Below are positions 1 through 9,736 of a stretch of DNA of 64,000 bases, piece by piece. The DNA lies in NCBI RefSeq assembly GCF_004634425.1, contig NZ_SBJL01000001.1, positions 35,001-99,000 on the forward strand, read 5' to 3'. Below the pieces are notes generated by a model. That model ran no database searches. It was given only the letters and a program-made list of their open reading frames with translations, and had not been told where the DNA came from. How positions within the stretch are numbered: position 1 is the stretch's first letter; every line of letters starts with the position of its first letter. The translations under genes and the position numbers were made by a program. This DNA is from Vitreimonas flagellata (lineage in GTDB: Bacteria > Pseudomonadota > Alphaproteobacteria > Caulobacterales > Aquidulcibacteraceae).

Positions 1-555
<555 letters not shown>

Positions 556-648
556 ATCATGGTTCATGCACGGCGACGACTGCGTCGCCATCCAACGAAC
601 GCAACAGCAAAGACAATGTCATCCTGAAATTTGCGCGCGGCTCGCGCC

Positions 649-766
649 GACCTGGCGGCTATGCCGGGGGTTCCCCACCCGATCCCATCCCGAACTCGGT
701 AGTTAAGTCCCCCAGGGCCGATGGTACTATGTCCTAAGGCATGGGAGAGTAGGTCGCTGCCGGGTC
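649..766 (+). rRNA. 5S ribosomal RNA
   Basis: About 118 nt with the conserved 5S core CCCGATCCCATCCCGAACTCGG. Its ends pair with each other (GACCTGG with CCGGGTC) to form helix I. It lies about 95 nt downstream of 23S, as expected for an rRNA operon. Boundaries are good to one or two bases. Confidence 0.95.
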
Positions 767-897
767 TGCCCGAGCCGCGTGCAAACAAAGAAGTCCAGAA
801 CCCTCAATCACAATGACGGCTTCGGCCGTGACACTTCCGGCCGCGTTTACACGCGGCCGTTCGTGTATCAGGAATTCGGAATTGATCTTGAGACTGA

Positions 898-974
<77 letters not shown>

Positions 975-993
975 AAAGTGTTCTCAAGATCCA

Positions 994-1025
994 AACGGCC
1001 CCGCTGATGAAGCGGGGCCGTTTTT
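994..1025 (+). terminator. Rho-independent terminator of the rRNA operon
   Basis: GC-rich inverted repeat (ACGGCCCCGC / GCGGGGCCGT) with a short loop, followed by a run of five T. It ends the rRNA-tRNA transcription unit. Confidence 0.9.
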
Positions 1026-1092
1026 CGTATGCGCGCAGGTGGTTTGAACCGTGCGTGGAAGTCTCTAGGGTCGCCCGCGTTCGGGAGCGCGC

Positions 1093-2145
1093 ATGTTCGC
1101 TGTGCAAGTTGCGATCATGAGGGGAAAGGGCGGGGTGTTCACCTCGCTCTTTCATTATGCGCGCTTGTTCGAGGCAAGCGGCGTGCGCTCGGTGTGCCTC
1201 TACGCCGGCCCCGCCGCTCAGCAATTGCGCGATGCAGGCATCGATGTGATCGAAGCGCCGCGATCGATCACATCGCCACTCTTCCAATTCTTGCCAGGCT
1301 TCACGCGAATTCGCGGCGAGATCGAAGCGCGCGGCGGCGCCCCGGATTTTGTCATGGCGCACAGCGATCTGGCGATGCCGGCGCTGAAGCGCATGTTTCC
1401 GCGCACACTGATGATGACCCGCTGCCACTCCGACAATTTCAAACACAAAGCGCGTGCGGACCTGGTCGTCACGCTGAACGAAGACCAGCAAAGCCGCGCG
1501 CAGGCCGCGTTGCCGCACACACGCGTCCGCATGTTTGGCAATCCGTTCGTGCCGGCGGCCGACGAGCAAGGGCCCAAAGCTGCCGCGCCCGCACGCGTGC
1601 GCTTCAATTTTCTCGGCCGCGTCGAGCAGGTGAAGGATCCGCTCACGCTGGTGAAGGCGTACGCAGCTGCGAATCTCGCGCCGGACACCGAACTTCGCAT
1701 CATCGGCGCTGGCGCACAGGAAGCGGAAGTGCGAGCGGCCGCAGCGGTGAGCGGCAAGAACATCGCGATGGCCGGCTGGCTCGCATCGCCGTTCGCGCAC
1801 TTTGATCAAAGCGACGTGCTGGTGCTGCCGTCCGAGTGGGAATCGTACTCCTGGGTCATCCGGGAGGCGCTCCATTATGGCGTGCCCGTGATCGCCAGCG
1901 ACATCTTCGTCCATCGTGATGCTTTGGGTGGCGGCGCCTACGGGCTGCTCTTTCCCGTCGGTGACGCCAGCGCGTTGCGTGAAGCTCTCGAGCGCGCGGT
2001 GTCGAATCTTGCGCAGCTGCGCGCGATGGCCGCGAAAGGCCGCGACGATTTGATGGCCGCCTACGGCGCGCAGCCATTCTGGGCGAAAATGAGCGCCGAA
2101 ATCGCAGATATCCGCCGCGCGCGCGGCGTTGTGGGGAAGGTCTAA
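1093..2145 (+). CDS. Glycosyltransferase family 4 protein
   Basis: 350-aa protein with a GT-B fold layout. The N-terminal half opens with a glycine-rich acceptor loop (VAIMRGKGGVFTSL). The C-terminal half has the donor-binding features of GT1/GT4 enzymes: FNFLGRVEQVKDPLTLVKAY at about residues 175-194, and a QSDVLVLPSEWESYSWVIREAL segment near residues 238-259 that supplies the conserved Glu region. It probably moves a sugar from a nucleotide-sugar to a cell-surface glycan. A GGAG lies just before the ATG. Its stop codon is immediately followed by the FkbM methyltransferase start, so the two are likely co-transcribed and modify the same glycan. Acceptor and donor cannot be told. Confidence 0.85.
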   Translation: MFAVQVAIMRGKGGVFTSLFHYARLFEASGVRSVCLYAGPAAQQLRDAGIDVIEAPRSITSPLFQFLPGFTRIRGEIEARGGAPDFVMAHSDLAMPALKRMFPRTLMMTRCHSDNFKHKARADLVVTLNEDQQSRAQAALPHTRVRMFGNPFVPAADEQGPKAAAPARVRFNFLGRVEQVKDPLTLVKAYAAANLAPDTELRIIGAGAQEAEVRAAAAVSGKNIAMAGWLASPFAHFDQSDVLVLPSEWESYSWVIREALHYGVPVIASDIFVHRDALGGGAYGLLFPVGDASALREALERAVSNLAQLRAMAAKGRDDLMAAYGAQPFWAKMSAEIADIRRARGVVGKV

Positions 2146-3108
2146 ATGGCTTCGCAACTCGTGCACCAGGTGCTCCGTGCAACGCGCATTGTCGGGCTCG
2201 ACATCGGCGCGCGCGGCGGCTTCACCACGGACCTTTCAGCTATCGGCGCGGCCGTAGAGGCGATCGGCTTTGAGCCCGATGCCGAAGAGTGCGATCGGCT
2301 GAATGCAGATGCGCATGCCGCAGCTGCGGCCGGCTTACGCTCGCTTCGCTACATTCCCACCGCTGTCGGGCGCGCGGACGAAGAGCGCATGCTCAATCTC
2401 TATCGCGCACGCGGCTGCACTTCGTTGCTCACTGCCGATCAGAATTTCGCGGCGATGTTTGCGCGCGACGATTATTTCATTCTCGATGGGCAGGTGGGCG
2501 TTCGGGTCGAGCGGCTCGACGCCGTGGCGGAGCGCTTTCAGTTCACCGACGCGCATTACATGAAAATCGACATCCAGGGCGCGGAGCTCGAAGCGATGCA
2601 ATCGGCGCCGAACCTCGTGTCGCAATTGCTGGCGATCCGTAGCGAGGTGGAATTTGCGCCGATCTATAAGGATCAGCCTCTGTTCGCCGATGTGGATGCA
2701 GAACTCCGCGCAAAGGGGTTCATGCTGGCGCGCTTCCCGCAAATGCATGCGTGGCGGCGCGGCACGAAGGTGCGCGGCGATCGATCAGCGCCGGGACCAA
2801 TTCCGCTGTCCGAAGGCCAACTCATTCATGGCGATGTGCTCTATTTCCGCCGTCCCGAATTGATGGCCGCCGAGACCGAGTTACAGCAGGATCGGCTGAT
2901 TGCACTTGCGTTAATTGCCTATGCGTACGGGCATGTGGATTTAAGTGGCGTCGTGCTGGCGCGGCCCGAAGCGGCGCAGAGGCTAAGGGCTTTGGCTCGA
3001 GTCGATGCTGGCGCGCTCATCGCCGAACTCGGGCGCCTGCACGCTGCGCGTCGTCGCAAGCAATTGCGGCGCACGGCCCTCAGCGCATTGCGTGGCCTGA
3101 TCCAGTAG
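2146..3108 (+). CDS. FkbM family methyltransferase
   Basis: 320-aa SAM-dependent methyltransferase of the FkbM type. The SAM-binding start is VGLDIGARGGFTTDL near residue 16, and the FkbM signature YMKIDIQGAELEAMQSA is near residue 139. The family usually O-methylates sugars or polyketides. It starts directly after the stop codon of the upstream glycosyltransferase with no spacer, so translational coupling is likely and a sugar O-methylation role is plausible (inference). Confidence 0.85.
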   Translation: MASQLVHQVLRATRIVGLDIGARGGFTTDLSAIGAAVEAIGFEPDAEECDRLNADAHAAAAAGLRSLRYIPTAVGRADEERMLNLYRARGCTSLLTADQNFAAMFARDDYFILDGQVGVRVERLDAVAERFQFTDAHYMKIDIQGAELEAMQSAPNLVSQLLAIRSEVEFAPIYKDQPLFADVDAELRAKGFMLARFPQMHAWRRGTKVRGDRSAPGPIPLSEGQLIHGDVLYFRRPELMAAETELQQDRLIALALIAYAYGHVDLSGVVLARPEAAQRLRALARVDAGALIAELGRLHAARRRKQLRRTALSALRGLIQ

Positions 3109-3110
3109 CT

Positions 3111-4151
3111 TCAGACTGGCTTTGCTTTTCGGCGTATCGGAGCGGGGCGGAGCAATGGTTCCGCCATTTCCGTGGTGGCGCCGCCATTGGCGCCAAACGC
3201 TGCGCGGGCGGCTTTCTCGATCGTGCGTTCCCAGCGATCTGAGTGGCGGAGTGGGATGCCAAAGCGTTTTGCCATCGCGCGGAAGATGATCTCCGGCACA
3301 TCGACAGCACATGCCCGCTCCAAGCCTTGGAACCCGGGCGCGGAATTGGCCTCGCACACGCGATAGCCGTTTTCATCGAACAGAAGGTCGACGCCGGCGA
3401 TGTCGAGTTCAAGCTCGCGCGCGACCCTTACCGCAAGTTCCGCCATTTCATGCGGCGGATCGTAGAGCGTGCCGTGACCGCCGAGCGAGATGTTGGATTT
3501 GAATCCGCCGTCGCTGGAGCGTCGCTCCATCGCAGCGACGGCTTTGCCGTTGATCACGAGCACACGCACGTCGCGGCCGTGGCTCGCGCGCACATATTGC
3601 TGAAACAAGAAATCGGCGCCGCTCGCGCCATCGAGCAGATTAGCGAGATCATCGAATTGCGCGCGATCTTGGCAGAGCATCACGCCGGCGCCGCGTGTGC
3701 CTTTGAGTTTCTTCACGACGACTGGAAAGCCAAGTTCGCGCTCAACCAAGCCGACATCGACCGGGAATTTACCGAGGATCGTTTTCGGCACTGGCAGCCC
3801 GGCGCCCGCAAGCACCTGCAGCGAGTGCAATTTATCCGCGACCGATTCCACAGCGGCGGGGCCATTGGCGATCGCCACACCTTGGTGTTCGAAGTGGCGC
3901 AGCACGGCGAGCGTGAAATAATTCGTCTCAGCGCCGCAGCGCGGAATGATGAGATCGGGCTTGCGCAGTTCGCGGCCCTGATAGATCGCCGACCATCCGT
4001 CTTTTGAATCCACAACCAGATCGAATTCACCCGGCTTCAGTACGAGCAATTCGATATCGAGGGCTTTTGCAGTCTCTATGAAGCGCAGCACTTCGGGCGC
4101 TTCTGGAATCCCGGGCGCGATGTCGCGGTTAAAGAACAGCCAGCAGCGCAC
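3111..4151 (-). CDS. RimK family ATP-grasp ligase
   Basis: An ATP-grasp protein of the RimK/LysX type, 346 aa from a GTG start. Visible features are the N-terminal CWLFFNRDIAPGIPEAPE motif, ILGKFPVDV, the ATP-binding VVVKKLKGTRGAGVML, FQQYVRASHGRDVRVLVI, and the metal-binding DLLFDENGYRVCEANSAPGF. Family members join an amino acid (often glutamate) to a carboxylate of a peptide or protein. The open frame runs 63 codons further upstream, but that part shows no homology and lies in the decayed gene next door, so the GTG at 4151 was chosen. Substrate unknown. Confidence 0.82.
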   Translation of the reverse strand: MRCWLFFNRDIAPGIPEAPEVLRFIETAKALDIELLVLKPGEFDLVVDSKDGWSAIYQGRELRKPDLIIPRCGAETNYFTLAVLRHFEHQGVAIANGPAAVESVADKLHSLQVLAGAGLPVPKTILGKFPVDVGLVERELGFPVVVKKLKGTRGAGVMLCQDRAQFDDLANLLDGASGADFLFQQYVRASHGRDVRVLVINGKAVAAMERRSSDGGFKSNISLGGHGTLYDPPHEMAELAVRVARELELDIAGVDLLFDENGYRVCEANSAPGFQGLERACAVDVPEIIFRAMAKRFGIPLRHSDRWERTIEKAARAAFGANGGATTEMAEPLLRPAPIRRKAKPV

Positions 4152-4239
4152 TTGATCACCCCGTCGGAAAGCCGCGGATGGAGACGCCCAGTGTGGATAA
4201 AAGTTCCCAGAGCGCAACGCCCGTATGCATCGCGAAAGA

Positions 4240-4683
4240 TTAGATAGGTGACAGGTTCCACCAGCGCGGGAACTTTGCGTCGCCTTTTCGGCTGACGAGC
4301 ACTTCGTTGTATCTCGCACGCAGGCCGCGTGTGATGTCATCGATCTGAAATATTGTCCTGTTCGAGCCAGTAGCGCGATCGGGAATGTCGCCGATGATCT
4401 GACCGCGCGCTACGCCGGGCACGTAAGCGCTGGGCGTATAGCCTTTGCACTCGCGCCATAACTTATCCGCCGACACAGAGCCCGGGGGCGCATTCGTGGA
4501 TTTGCAGATCGCGCCAATTGGGAAACATCTCGGTCAGAACGGCGATCAAGGCGCGCTCGCGTGGCGGCGAATTGCACCGTGTGCATTTGTAGTTTTCGCG
4601 GAGATCGGGATCGGGAGCGTCGAATACGCTTTCGCATTCGCAGATCGGGCAGATGCCCTCGGAACGCAGAAATGGCGCTCACA
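4240..4683 (-). pseudogene. Decayed zinc-finger class I SAM methyltransferase
   Basis: No single frame is open. In one frame a zinc-ribbon (CPICECES, then YKCTRCNS) is followed by PPRERALIAVLTEMFPNWRDLQIHECAPG, typical of the N-terminus of a zinc-finger methyltransferase family. That frame stops at about 4464, and the continuation (SADKLWRECKGYTPSAYVPG) is in another frame. The catalytic core (QDVxEHxxDP region) cannot be found. This reads as a gene remnant with at least one frameshift and a deletion. Sequencing error is possible for the single shift but not for the missing core. It lies between pabC and the ATP-grasp gene. Confidence 0.6.
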
Positions 4684-5472
4684 TCAGGTCTCGATCGCGG
4701 CGCGGAGCGACGCGAGGCGCGGGTGATCGGCGGCGAGCGCACGGCCGTCCCAGCTATGAACTGGACGTACGCCGAAGATGGCGTTGGTTATCGCGCCCGC
4801 TTCCGCGGCGGCGATGTCGGCGGCGCTCAGCGTTGCTTCTTCAATCAAGCCACGCGCCAAAAACTCAGCGCGCACCGTGCCTGGCAAGGCCCCATCGCGG
4901 ACCCGCGGCGTCAGTGCGCGATCTTTGAGGATGAGCACCAGATTGCCAGCAGCCCCGCCCGCGAGGTTGCCCTGTGTGTTGAGCTGCGCGGCCTCATCAG
5001 CGCCAAGCGCGCGTGCTTCGCGGCGCGCTTCGATCTGATCGAGATAGGAAAGCGTCTTGTGGCGCGCGGACGGCGCTGTTTCATTGCGACGGATGCTGAC
5101 GGTTGCGAGCGCGATGCTGGTGTCGCTTGCCGGCGCGGGGGCGATGCGCGCGGAAAAGGTGATGTGCGGCGTGTGACGATCGAGGCCGCGCGGGCCGAGG
5201 ACGGCGAGGCGCAGGTTCACCGCGGCGCGTTGATCGCTCAGCGCATTGCGCGCGGCGAGGTCGGGGATGATTGCCTCAATATCAGTCAGCGCTTCGGGAG
5301 CCGCCAGGCCGAGCGCTTCAGCGCTGGCGCGCATGCGGGCGACGTGGCGATCGAGGCGCGCCACTGAGCCATTGCGCCAAAGAATGGTCTCGAACAAACC
5401 ATCGCCCAAAGTCGCGCCGCGATCGTTGTCGGCCGGGCCGTCTACCCATGCGCCGTCTCGCCAGACCGTCAT
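4684..5472 (-). CDS. pabC: Aminotransferase class IV, probable 4-amino-4-deoxychorismate lyase
   Basis: 262-aa PLP fold type IV protein. The N-terminal GATLGDGLFETILWRNG motif, the lysine region (ARHKTLSYLDQIEARREA, PLP Lys near residue 139) and GNLVLILKDRALTPRVRDGALPGTVRAEFL fit the D-amino-acid aminotransferase/PabC family. It overlaps the end of pabB by 4 nt (ATGA), so it most likely releases p-aminobenzoate and pyruvate from aminodeoxychorismate in folate synthesis. Assignment to PabC rather than a branched-chain or D-amino-acid enzyme rests on this context. Confidence 0.82.
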   Translation of the reverse strand: MTVWRDGAWVDGPADNDRGATLGDGLFETILWRNGSVARLDRHVARMRASAEALGLAAPEALTDIEAIIPDLAARNALSDQRAAVNLRLAVLGPRGLDRHTPHITFSARIAPAPASDTSIALATVSIRRNETAPSARHKTLSYLDQIEARREARALGADEAAQLNTQGNLAGGAAGNLVLILKDRALTPRVRDGALPGTVRAEFLARGLIEEATLSAADIAAAEAGAITNAIFGVRPVHSWDGRALAADHPRLASLRAAIET

Positions 5473-6827
5473 GCTTCGCCTCCGACATGGCCGGTGATGG
5501 CGCGCCTCAAGCTCGCCGCTTTGGTGACGGTTTCGCGCGCTTCTTCCAAGGGATCAGATTCGGCCACGATCCCCGCGCCAACATTGAAGGCGACGCGCCA
5601 ATCAACCCCACGCCGCGCGCATGTCGCCGTGCGAATGAGTACGCTTGAATCCATCGCGCCATTGAAGCCGAACCACACCAAAGATCCGCAATACGGGCCG
5701 CGGCCAGCGCCCTCAAGCGCGCCGATCAATTCCATCGCCTTCAGTTTCGGCGCGCCCGTAATCGAGCCTGGCGGAAAGGCGCCGGCGAAGAGCTCGAACG
5801 CATCGGCGTCCTCGCGCAAACGGCCTTCGATGTCGGAGACGAGGTGGTGCACGTTCGCATAGCTTTCCAGGCCGCAAAGACGCGGCACGCGCACCGATCC
5901 GGGAACGCACGTCTTGGAGAGATCATTGCGCATGAGATCAACGATCATCAAATTTTCCGCCCGATCCTTCGCGCTCGCCAAGAGCGCGCGCGCGTTGGCT
6001 TCGTCTTCGGCGGCGTTTGCGCCGCGTGGCCGCGTGCCCTTGATTGGCTGGCTGAAAGCGAACAATTGACCGTTGTCTCGTCGTGATGCCGAGAGAAAGC
6101 GCTCTGGTGAGTTCGAGACGAGGGCGTGGTCGGTGAGACGCATATAAGCCGCGAAGGGCGCCGGGCTTTGCGTCACGAGCCGCGCGAACAATGAATAAGG
6201 ATGATCGCCAGCCGCCAGTGCGCCGGCGTAACGTCGCGAGATGTTGGCTTGATAGAGATCGCCTGCGTGCACCCGCGCGACGATTTTCGCGACCATGGCT
6301 TCGTAATCGCTGAGCGAGGTCTGCGACTTCAGAACGCCGATCGCGTCAGAGCGATCAACGCGTGCTGAACCGAGCCGATGTGCAAAGTGCGTCGCGCGAT
6401 CTTGTGCGCGGCCGGTGTTCGCACTCCAAGCCACGACACAAGCGCGGCGCTGGTCGTGATCGAAGGCCGCGATGCAATCATAGAGACCGAGCGCAAGATC
6501 AGGCGTCCCGTCCGGTGCGGAGAAGTGTGGCGCCGTGTCGAACGCGCGGGCCATCTCGTAGCCGACGAGCCCCGCGACGCCGCCTGCGAAGGGCGGCAGA
6601 TCCGGCGACGCATCGCCTGCAGAGGCCTCGGCAATCCATTTGCGCGCCCGCGCAAAAGTCACGCGGCCATCGTCCGCGCTCGCGCTTATGGTCTCGATGG
6701 GATCGGCGGCGATGTAGCTCCAGCGGCTGCATGCGCCATGAAGCAGGAGCGTCATCGGCGTGTCCCGCAGCGGCGCGCAAGCGTCGATCGGGTCGCGGTA
6801 CTCGATCTCGTGGACGTAGGGCTTCAC
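5469..6827 (-). CDS. pabB: Aminodeoxychorismate synthase component I
   Basis: Chorismate-binding enzyme of the anthranilate synthase I/PabB family, about 452 aa. Visible motifs are HAGDLYQANISRRYAG, SPERFLSASRRDNGQLFAFSQPIKGTRPRG, LMIVDLMRNDLSKTC and AFPPGSITGAPKLKAMELI. It aminates chorismate using ammonia from a PabA-type glutaminase, which is not in this window. The IKGTRPRG motif and the overlap with pabC favour PabB over TrpE. The frame opens at a TTG at 6863, but the GTG at 6827 gives the usual family start (VHEIEYRDP); neither has a clear ribosome-binding site. Confidence 0.87.
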   Translation of the reverse strand: MKPYVHEIEYRDPIDACAPLRDTPMTLLLHGACSRWSYIAADPIETISASADDGRVTFARARKWIAEASAGDASPDLPPFAGGVAGLVGYEMARAFDTAPHFSAPDGTPDLALGLYDCIAAFDHDQRRACVVAWSANTGRAQDRATHFAHRLGSARVDRSDAIGVLKSQTSLSDYEAMVAKIVARVHAGDLYQANISRRYAGALAAGDHPYSLFARLVTQSPAPFAAYMRLTDHALVSNSPERFLSASRRDNGQLFAFSQPIKGTRPRGANAAEDEANARALLASAKDRAENLMIVDLMRNDLSKTCVPGSVRVPRLCGLESYANVHHLVSDIEGRLREDADAFELFAGAFPPGSITGAPKLKAMELIGALEGAGRGPYCGSLVWFGFNGAMDSSVLIRTATCARRGVDWRVAFNVGAGIVAESDPLEEARETVTKAASLRRAITGHVGGEA

Positions 6828-7032
6828 GGCAGGGCTTATGCGGCGAAGGCGTGCGCGGCTCAATGGAGCAAAGCGCCGGCCTCGCTTGCGGCGCGAGCGT
6901 TGGCCGCCGAACTGGTTAAAAACGACGAATTAGCAGTCGCTTACGACGAAAGCGCCGGAAATTGCGACCGGCGGCTCCCATAACTGCAAGGCCGGCGCCC
7001 ATTCCTGCGGCGAATTGGCTAGGTTGGGGCTC

Positions 7033-8157
7033 ATGAGCATTGGGGTGCAGTCAGAGCAGGGCGGCGGGGGCATCTTGGCCCATCCCGCCTGGACGCGCTG
7101 GGGCGCGCACCTGGCGTTCTGGCTGATGTACCTCTTCATCCGCAGTGCGGCCGCGGGCGCCGATCCGCCGGATGACATGAGCGACTTCCCCTACCTCGTG
7201 AACCGGGCGCTGGTGGTCACGACATATTTTGTGCTCACCGGCATTCTGCTCGCGCTGATTGCCGGGCCGCGCGCCGACAAGTCCAATTGGGTGCGCAATA
7301 TCTCGCTGGTGCTTGGCGCGCTGGCGCTCGGGCCGGTGACGCAATACGCCGAAGAGTTCTGGCCGATGATGCTTGCGGGCTTCTCGCCGGACTCCTATCC
7401 GTTCGTGATCTACCTCTTCCAGTTCGGCTGGGCGTTGCCGCTCTGGGGCCTGACGCAGGCTTTGCTTGGCTATCACTTCCAATCGATGGCGCAGGCGCGC
7501 GCGGTCGCGCGGGCGCAATCTCTGGCCTACGACGCACAGCTCAAGATGCTGCACTACCAGATCAACCCGCACTTCTTGTTTAACACGCTGAACGCGATTT
7601 CGACGCTCGTGCTCGAAAAGCGCAATGAGCAGGCCGAGAGCATGTTGTTGAAGCTGGCGGGCTTCCTGCGTTACTCCCTCGATCGCCAGCCGACGGAGCT
7701 GGCGGCGTTGAGCGCAGAGCTCGAGGCGCAGCGCAAATATCTCGAGATCGAACGCACGCGGTTTGACGACAAACTGAAGGTCAGTTTCTCGATCGAGCCG
7801 GGTCTGGAGAATGTGGGTCTGCCGAGCTTGATCCTGCAGCCGATCATGGAAAACGCGATCAAATACGCGATCTCGCCCCGCACCGAAGGCGGGGCGATCG
7901 ACGTCTCCGCGTTCCGCGATGGCGATGTGCTGCGTATTCGGATTGATGATGACGGCCCTGGTCTGCCGCCGGAAGGTGATCCGCGCCGCCGTCGCGGCGT
8001 TGGTCTCGCAAACGCACGCGAGCGCTTGGAATTGATCTATGGCGAACGCGCGGGGCTTTCCGCGCAAAATCGCGAACCCAATGGGTGTCGCGTCGAAATC
8101 TGGTTGCCCCTGGAGGAACAAAGTGTTGGCCGAACCCCTGCGCCTGCTCTTAGCTGA
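7033..8157 (+). CDS. LytS/YehU-type sensor histidine kinase
   Basis: 374-aa membrane kinase. Several hydrophobic segments fill the first ~150 residues, followed by the His_kinase signature LHYQINPHFLFNTLNAISTL, whose NPHF histidine is the phosphoacceptor, and an ATPase domain with PIMENAIKYA and GVGLANARERL. The ATG at 7033 was chosen because AGGTTGGGG precedes it; a TTG six codons upstream is also open. It overlaps the downstream LytR-type regulator, its obvious partner. The signal sensed is unknown. Confidence 0.9.
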   Translation: MSIGVQSEQGGGGILAHPAWTRWGAHLAFWLMYLFIRSAAAGADPPDDMSDFPYLVNRALVVTTYFVLTGILLALIAGPRADKSNWVRNISLVLGALALGPVTQYAEEFWPMMLAGFSPDSYPFVIYLFQFGWALPLWGLTQALLGYHFQSMAQARAVARAQSLAYDAQLKMLHYQINPHFLFNTLNAISTLVLEKRNEQAESMLLKLAGFLRYSLDRQPTELAALSAELEAQRKYLEIERTRFDDKLKVSFSIEPGLENVGLPSLILQPIMENAIKYAISPRTEGGAIDVSAFRDGDVLRIRIDDDGPGLPPEGDPRRRRGVGLANARERLELIYGERAGLSAQNREPNGCRVEIWLPLEEQSVGRTPAPALS

Positions 8158-8917
8158 CGACGAACCGTTGGCGCTGCGCCGCATCAGGCTGGCGCTGCAG
8201 TCGATTCCGGACGTCGAGATCGTCGGCGCCGCAAGCGACGGCATGCAAGCGATCAGCGCGATGCGCGAATTGAAGCCGGACGTTGTGCTGCTCGATATCA
8301 AGATGCCGTTGGCGGATGGCTTCGAAGTCGCGAACGCGGTGGAAGATTCCGGCGGGCCGGCGGTGATCTTCGTGTCGGCGTATGATTCCTACGCAGTACA
8401 GGCATTTGAGACGTCGGCCGTGGACTATTTGGTCAAGCCGGTGGAATTCGAGCGCTTGGCCTCAGCGCTCGATCGCGCGCGCGAGCGCCGTGCCGACAAG
8501 AACGCCGGGCGGCGCGCCGAAGAGCTTGCTTCTGTGTTGGACGCGCTGAAACGTGAATCGGACGATCGCGAAGCGCCGCGCTTTGATCGCGAATTCTGGA
8601 TCCGCGACCGCGGGCGCTTCTTGCGCGTGCCGGTGATCGATGTCGATCGCATCGAAGCGGAGCGCGATTATGTGCGGCTCTATTGGGAGGGGCGCACATT
8701 GCTGCATCGCGAGACCATGTCGCATCTCGAAAAGAAGCTCGACCCGAACGTGATGCTCCGCGTGCACCGTTCAGCTTTTGTGAACTGGAAGCGCTTGAAA
8801 GCCGTGCGCCGCGACGCGAACGGCCGGCTTATGGCCGTGCTCGAAAGCGGCGACGAGGTGCCGGTGAGCCGCGCCTATGCGCAGCGCGTTATGGCCGAGA
8901 TGAAGCAGCGCAGCTAA
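8123..8917 (+). CDS. LytR/AlgR-type response regulator
   Basis: 264-aa regulator with an N-terminal receiver domain (LLADDEPLALRRIRLAL, phosphoacceptor region VVLLDIKMPLADGF, DYLVKPVEF) and a C-terminal LytTR DNA-binding domain (FLRVPVIDVDRIEAERDYVRLY and HRSAFVNWKRLKAVRRD). The start is inside the kinase gene: a GTG at 8123 (TTG at 8126 is an alternative), 6 nt after GGAGG. It forms a two-component pair with the overlapping kinase. Confidence 0.9.
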   Translation: MLAEPLRLLLADDEPLALRRIRLALQSIPDVEIVGAASDGMQAISAMRELKPDVVLLDIKMPLADGFEVANAVEDSGGPAVIFVSAYDSYAVQAFETSAVDYLVKPVEFERLASALDRARERRADKNAGRRAEELASVLDALKRESDDREAPRFDREFWIRDRGRFLRVPVIDVDRIEAERDYVRLYWEGRTLLHRETMSHLEKKLDPNVMLRVHRSAFVNWKRLKAVRRDANGRLMAVLESGDEVPVSRAYAQRVMAEMKQRS

Positions 8918-9058
8918 AAAAGCGGCGGGCGGTGTGAGCCGCCGCGCCGGAAGTAAAGGTATAAGGCAGACGAAAAACTCGTCCGCCTCAAAGGATGCCG
9001 GCGCTCTTGGTTTTGGATGCAGGCGCGCTAAAGGTCTTGCTACCCAAGGAGACCTCGT

Positions 9059-9736
9059 ATGCGGGACAAAGTGATCGTCATCACCGGCGGCTTCGGCGCT
9101 TTGGCGCGCGGGGTGCGCGAGGCGGCGTTGGCCCAAGGCGCGCGCGTGGCGTTGATCGATTACGCGCCGATCCCGTCAGAGTTCGCGAATGATCCGCTGG
9201 CGCTGGGCGGTGTGGACATCACCAAGTTCGACGCCGCGCAAGCTGCGATGACGAAGGTCAGGGACACGGCGGGCCGCATCGACGCGTTGCTGAACATCGC
9301 AGGCGGCTTTGTGTGGAAGCCATTGGCGGAAGCGGACGGCGCGACCTGGGATCGCATGTACGAGATCAATGTGAAGACGGCGCTGAACGCCACAAAGGCC
9401 GCGCTACCGCATCTGGAAGCGGCGCATGGCGCCATCGTCAATGTCGGCGCGGCCGCTGCTTTGAGAGCCGGCGCGGGCATGGGCGCTTATGCGGCGTCGA
9501 AGGCGGGCGTACTGAAGCTCACGGAAAGCTTGGCCGAAGAGTTTAAAGGCAAAGTGCGCGTGAACGCAGTGCTGCCGTCGATCATCGACACAGCCGCGAA
9601 CCGCAAAGACATGCCGAACGCGGACTTCGCTTCGTGGGTCCAGCCCGCGGAATTGGCGAACGTGATGCTGTTCTTGGCGTCCGATGCGGCGAGCGCAGTG
9701 ACGGGCGCGTTGGTGCCGGTGACCGGGCGCGTTTGA
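9059..9736 (+). CDS. Short-chain dehydrogenase/reductase
   Basis: 225-aa classical SDR. The Rossmann glycine motif is VIVITGGFGALARGV, the NAG-equivalent is LLNIAGGF, and the active site is GAYAASKAG (Tyr-x3-Lys). AAGGAGA precedes the ATG. It stands alone, convergent with the enoyl-CoA hydratase. The substrate cannot be inferred. Confidence 0.85.
   Translation: MRDKVIVITGGFGALARGVREAALAQGARVALIDYAPIPSEFANDPLALGGVDITKFDAAQAAMTKVRDTAGRIDALLNIAGGFVWKPLAEADGATWDRMYEINVKTALNATKAALPHLEAAHGAIVNVGAAAALRAGAGMGAYAASKAGVLKLTESLAEEFKGKVRVNAVLPSIIDTAANRKDMPNADFASWVQPAELANVMLFLASDAASAVTGALVPVTGRV

Noticed and set aside
8925-8955. GC hairpin after the response regulator
   Set aside because: A stem (CGGCGG/CCGCCG) exists, but the T-run would be on the minus strand where no gene ends, so it is not called a terminator.
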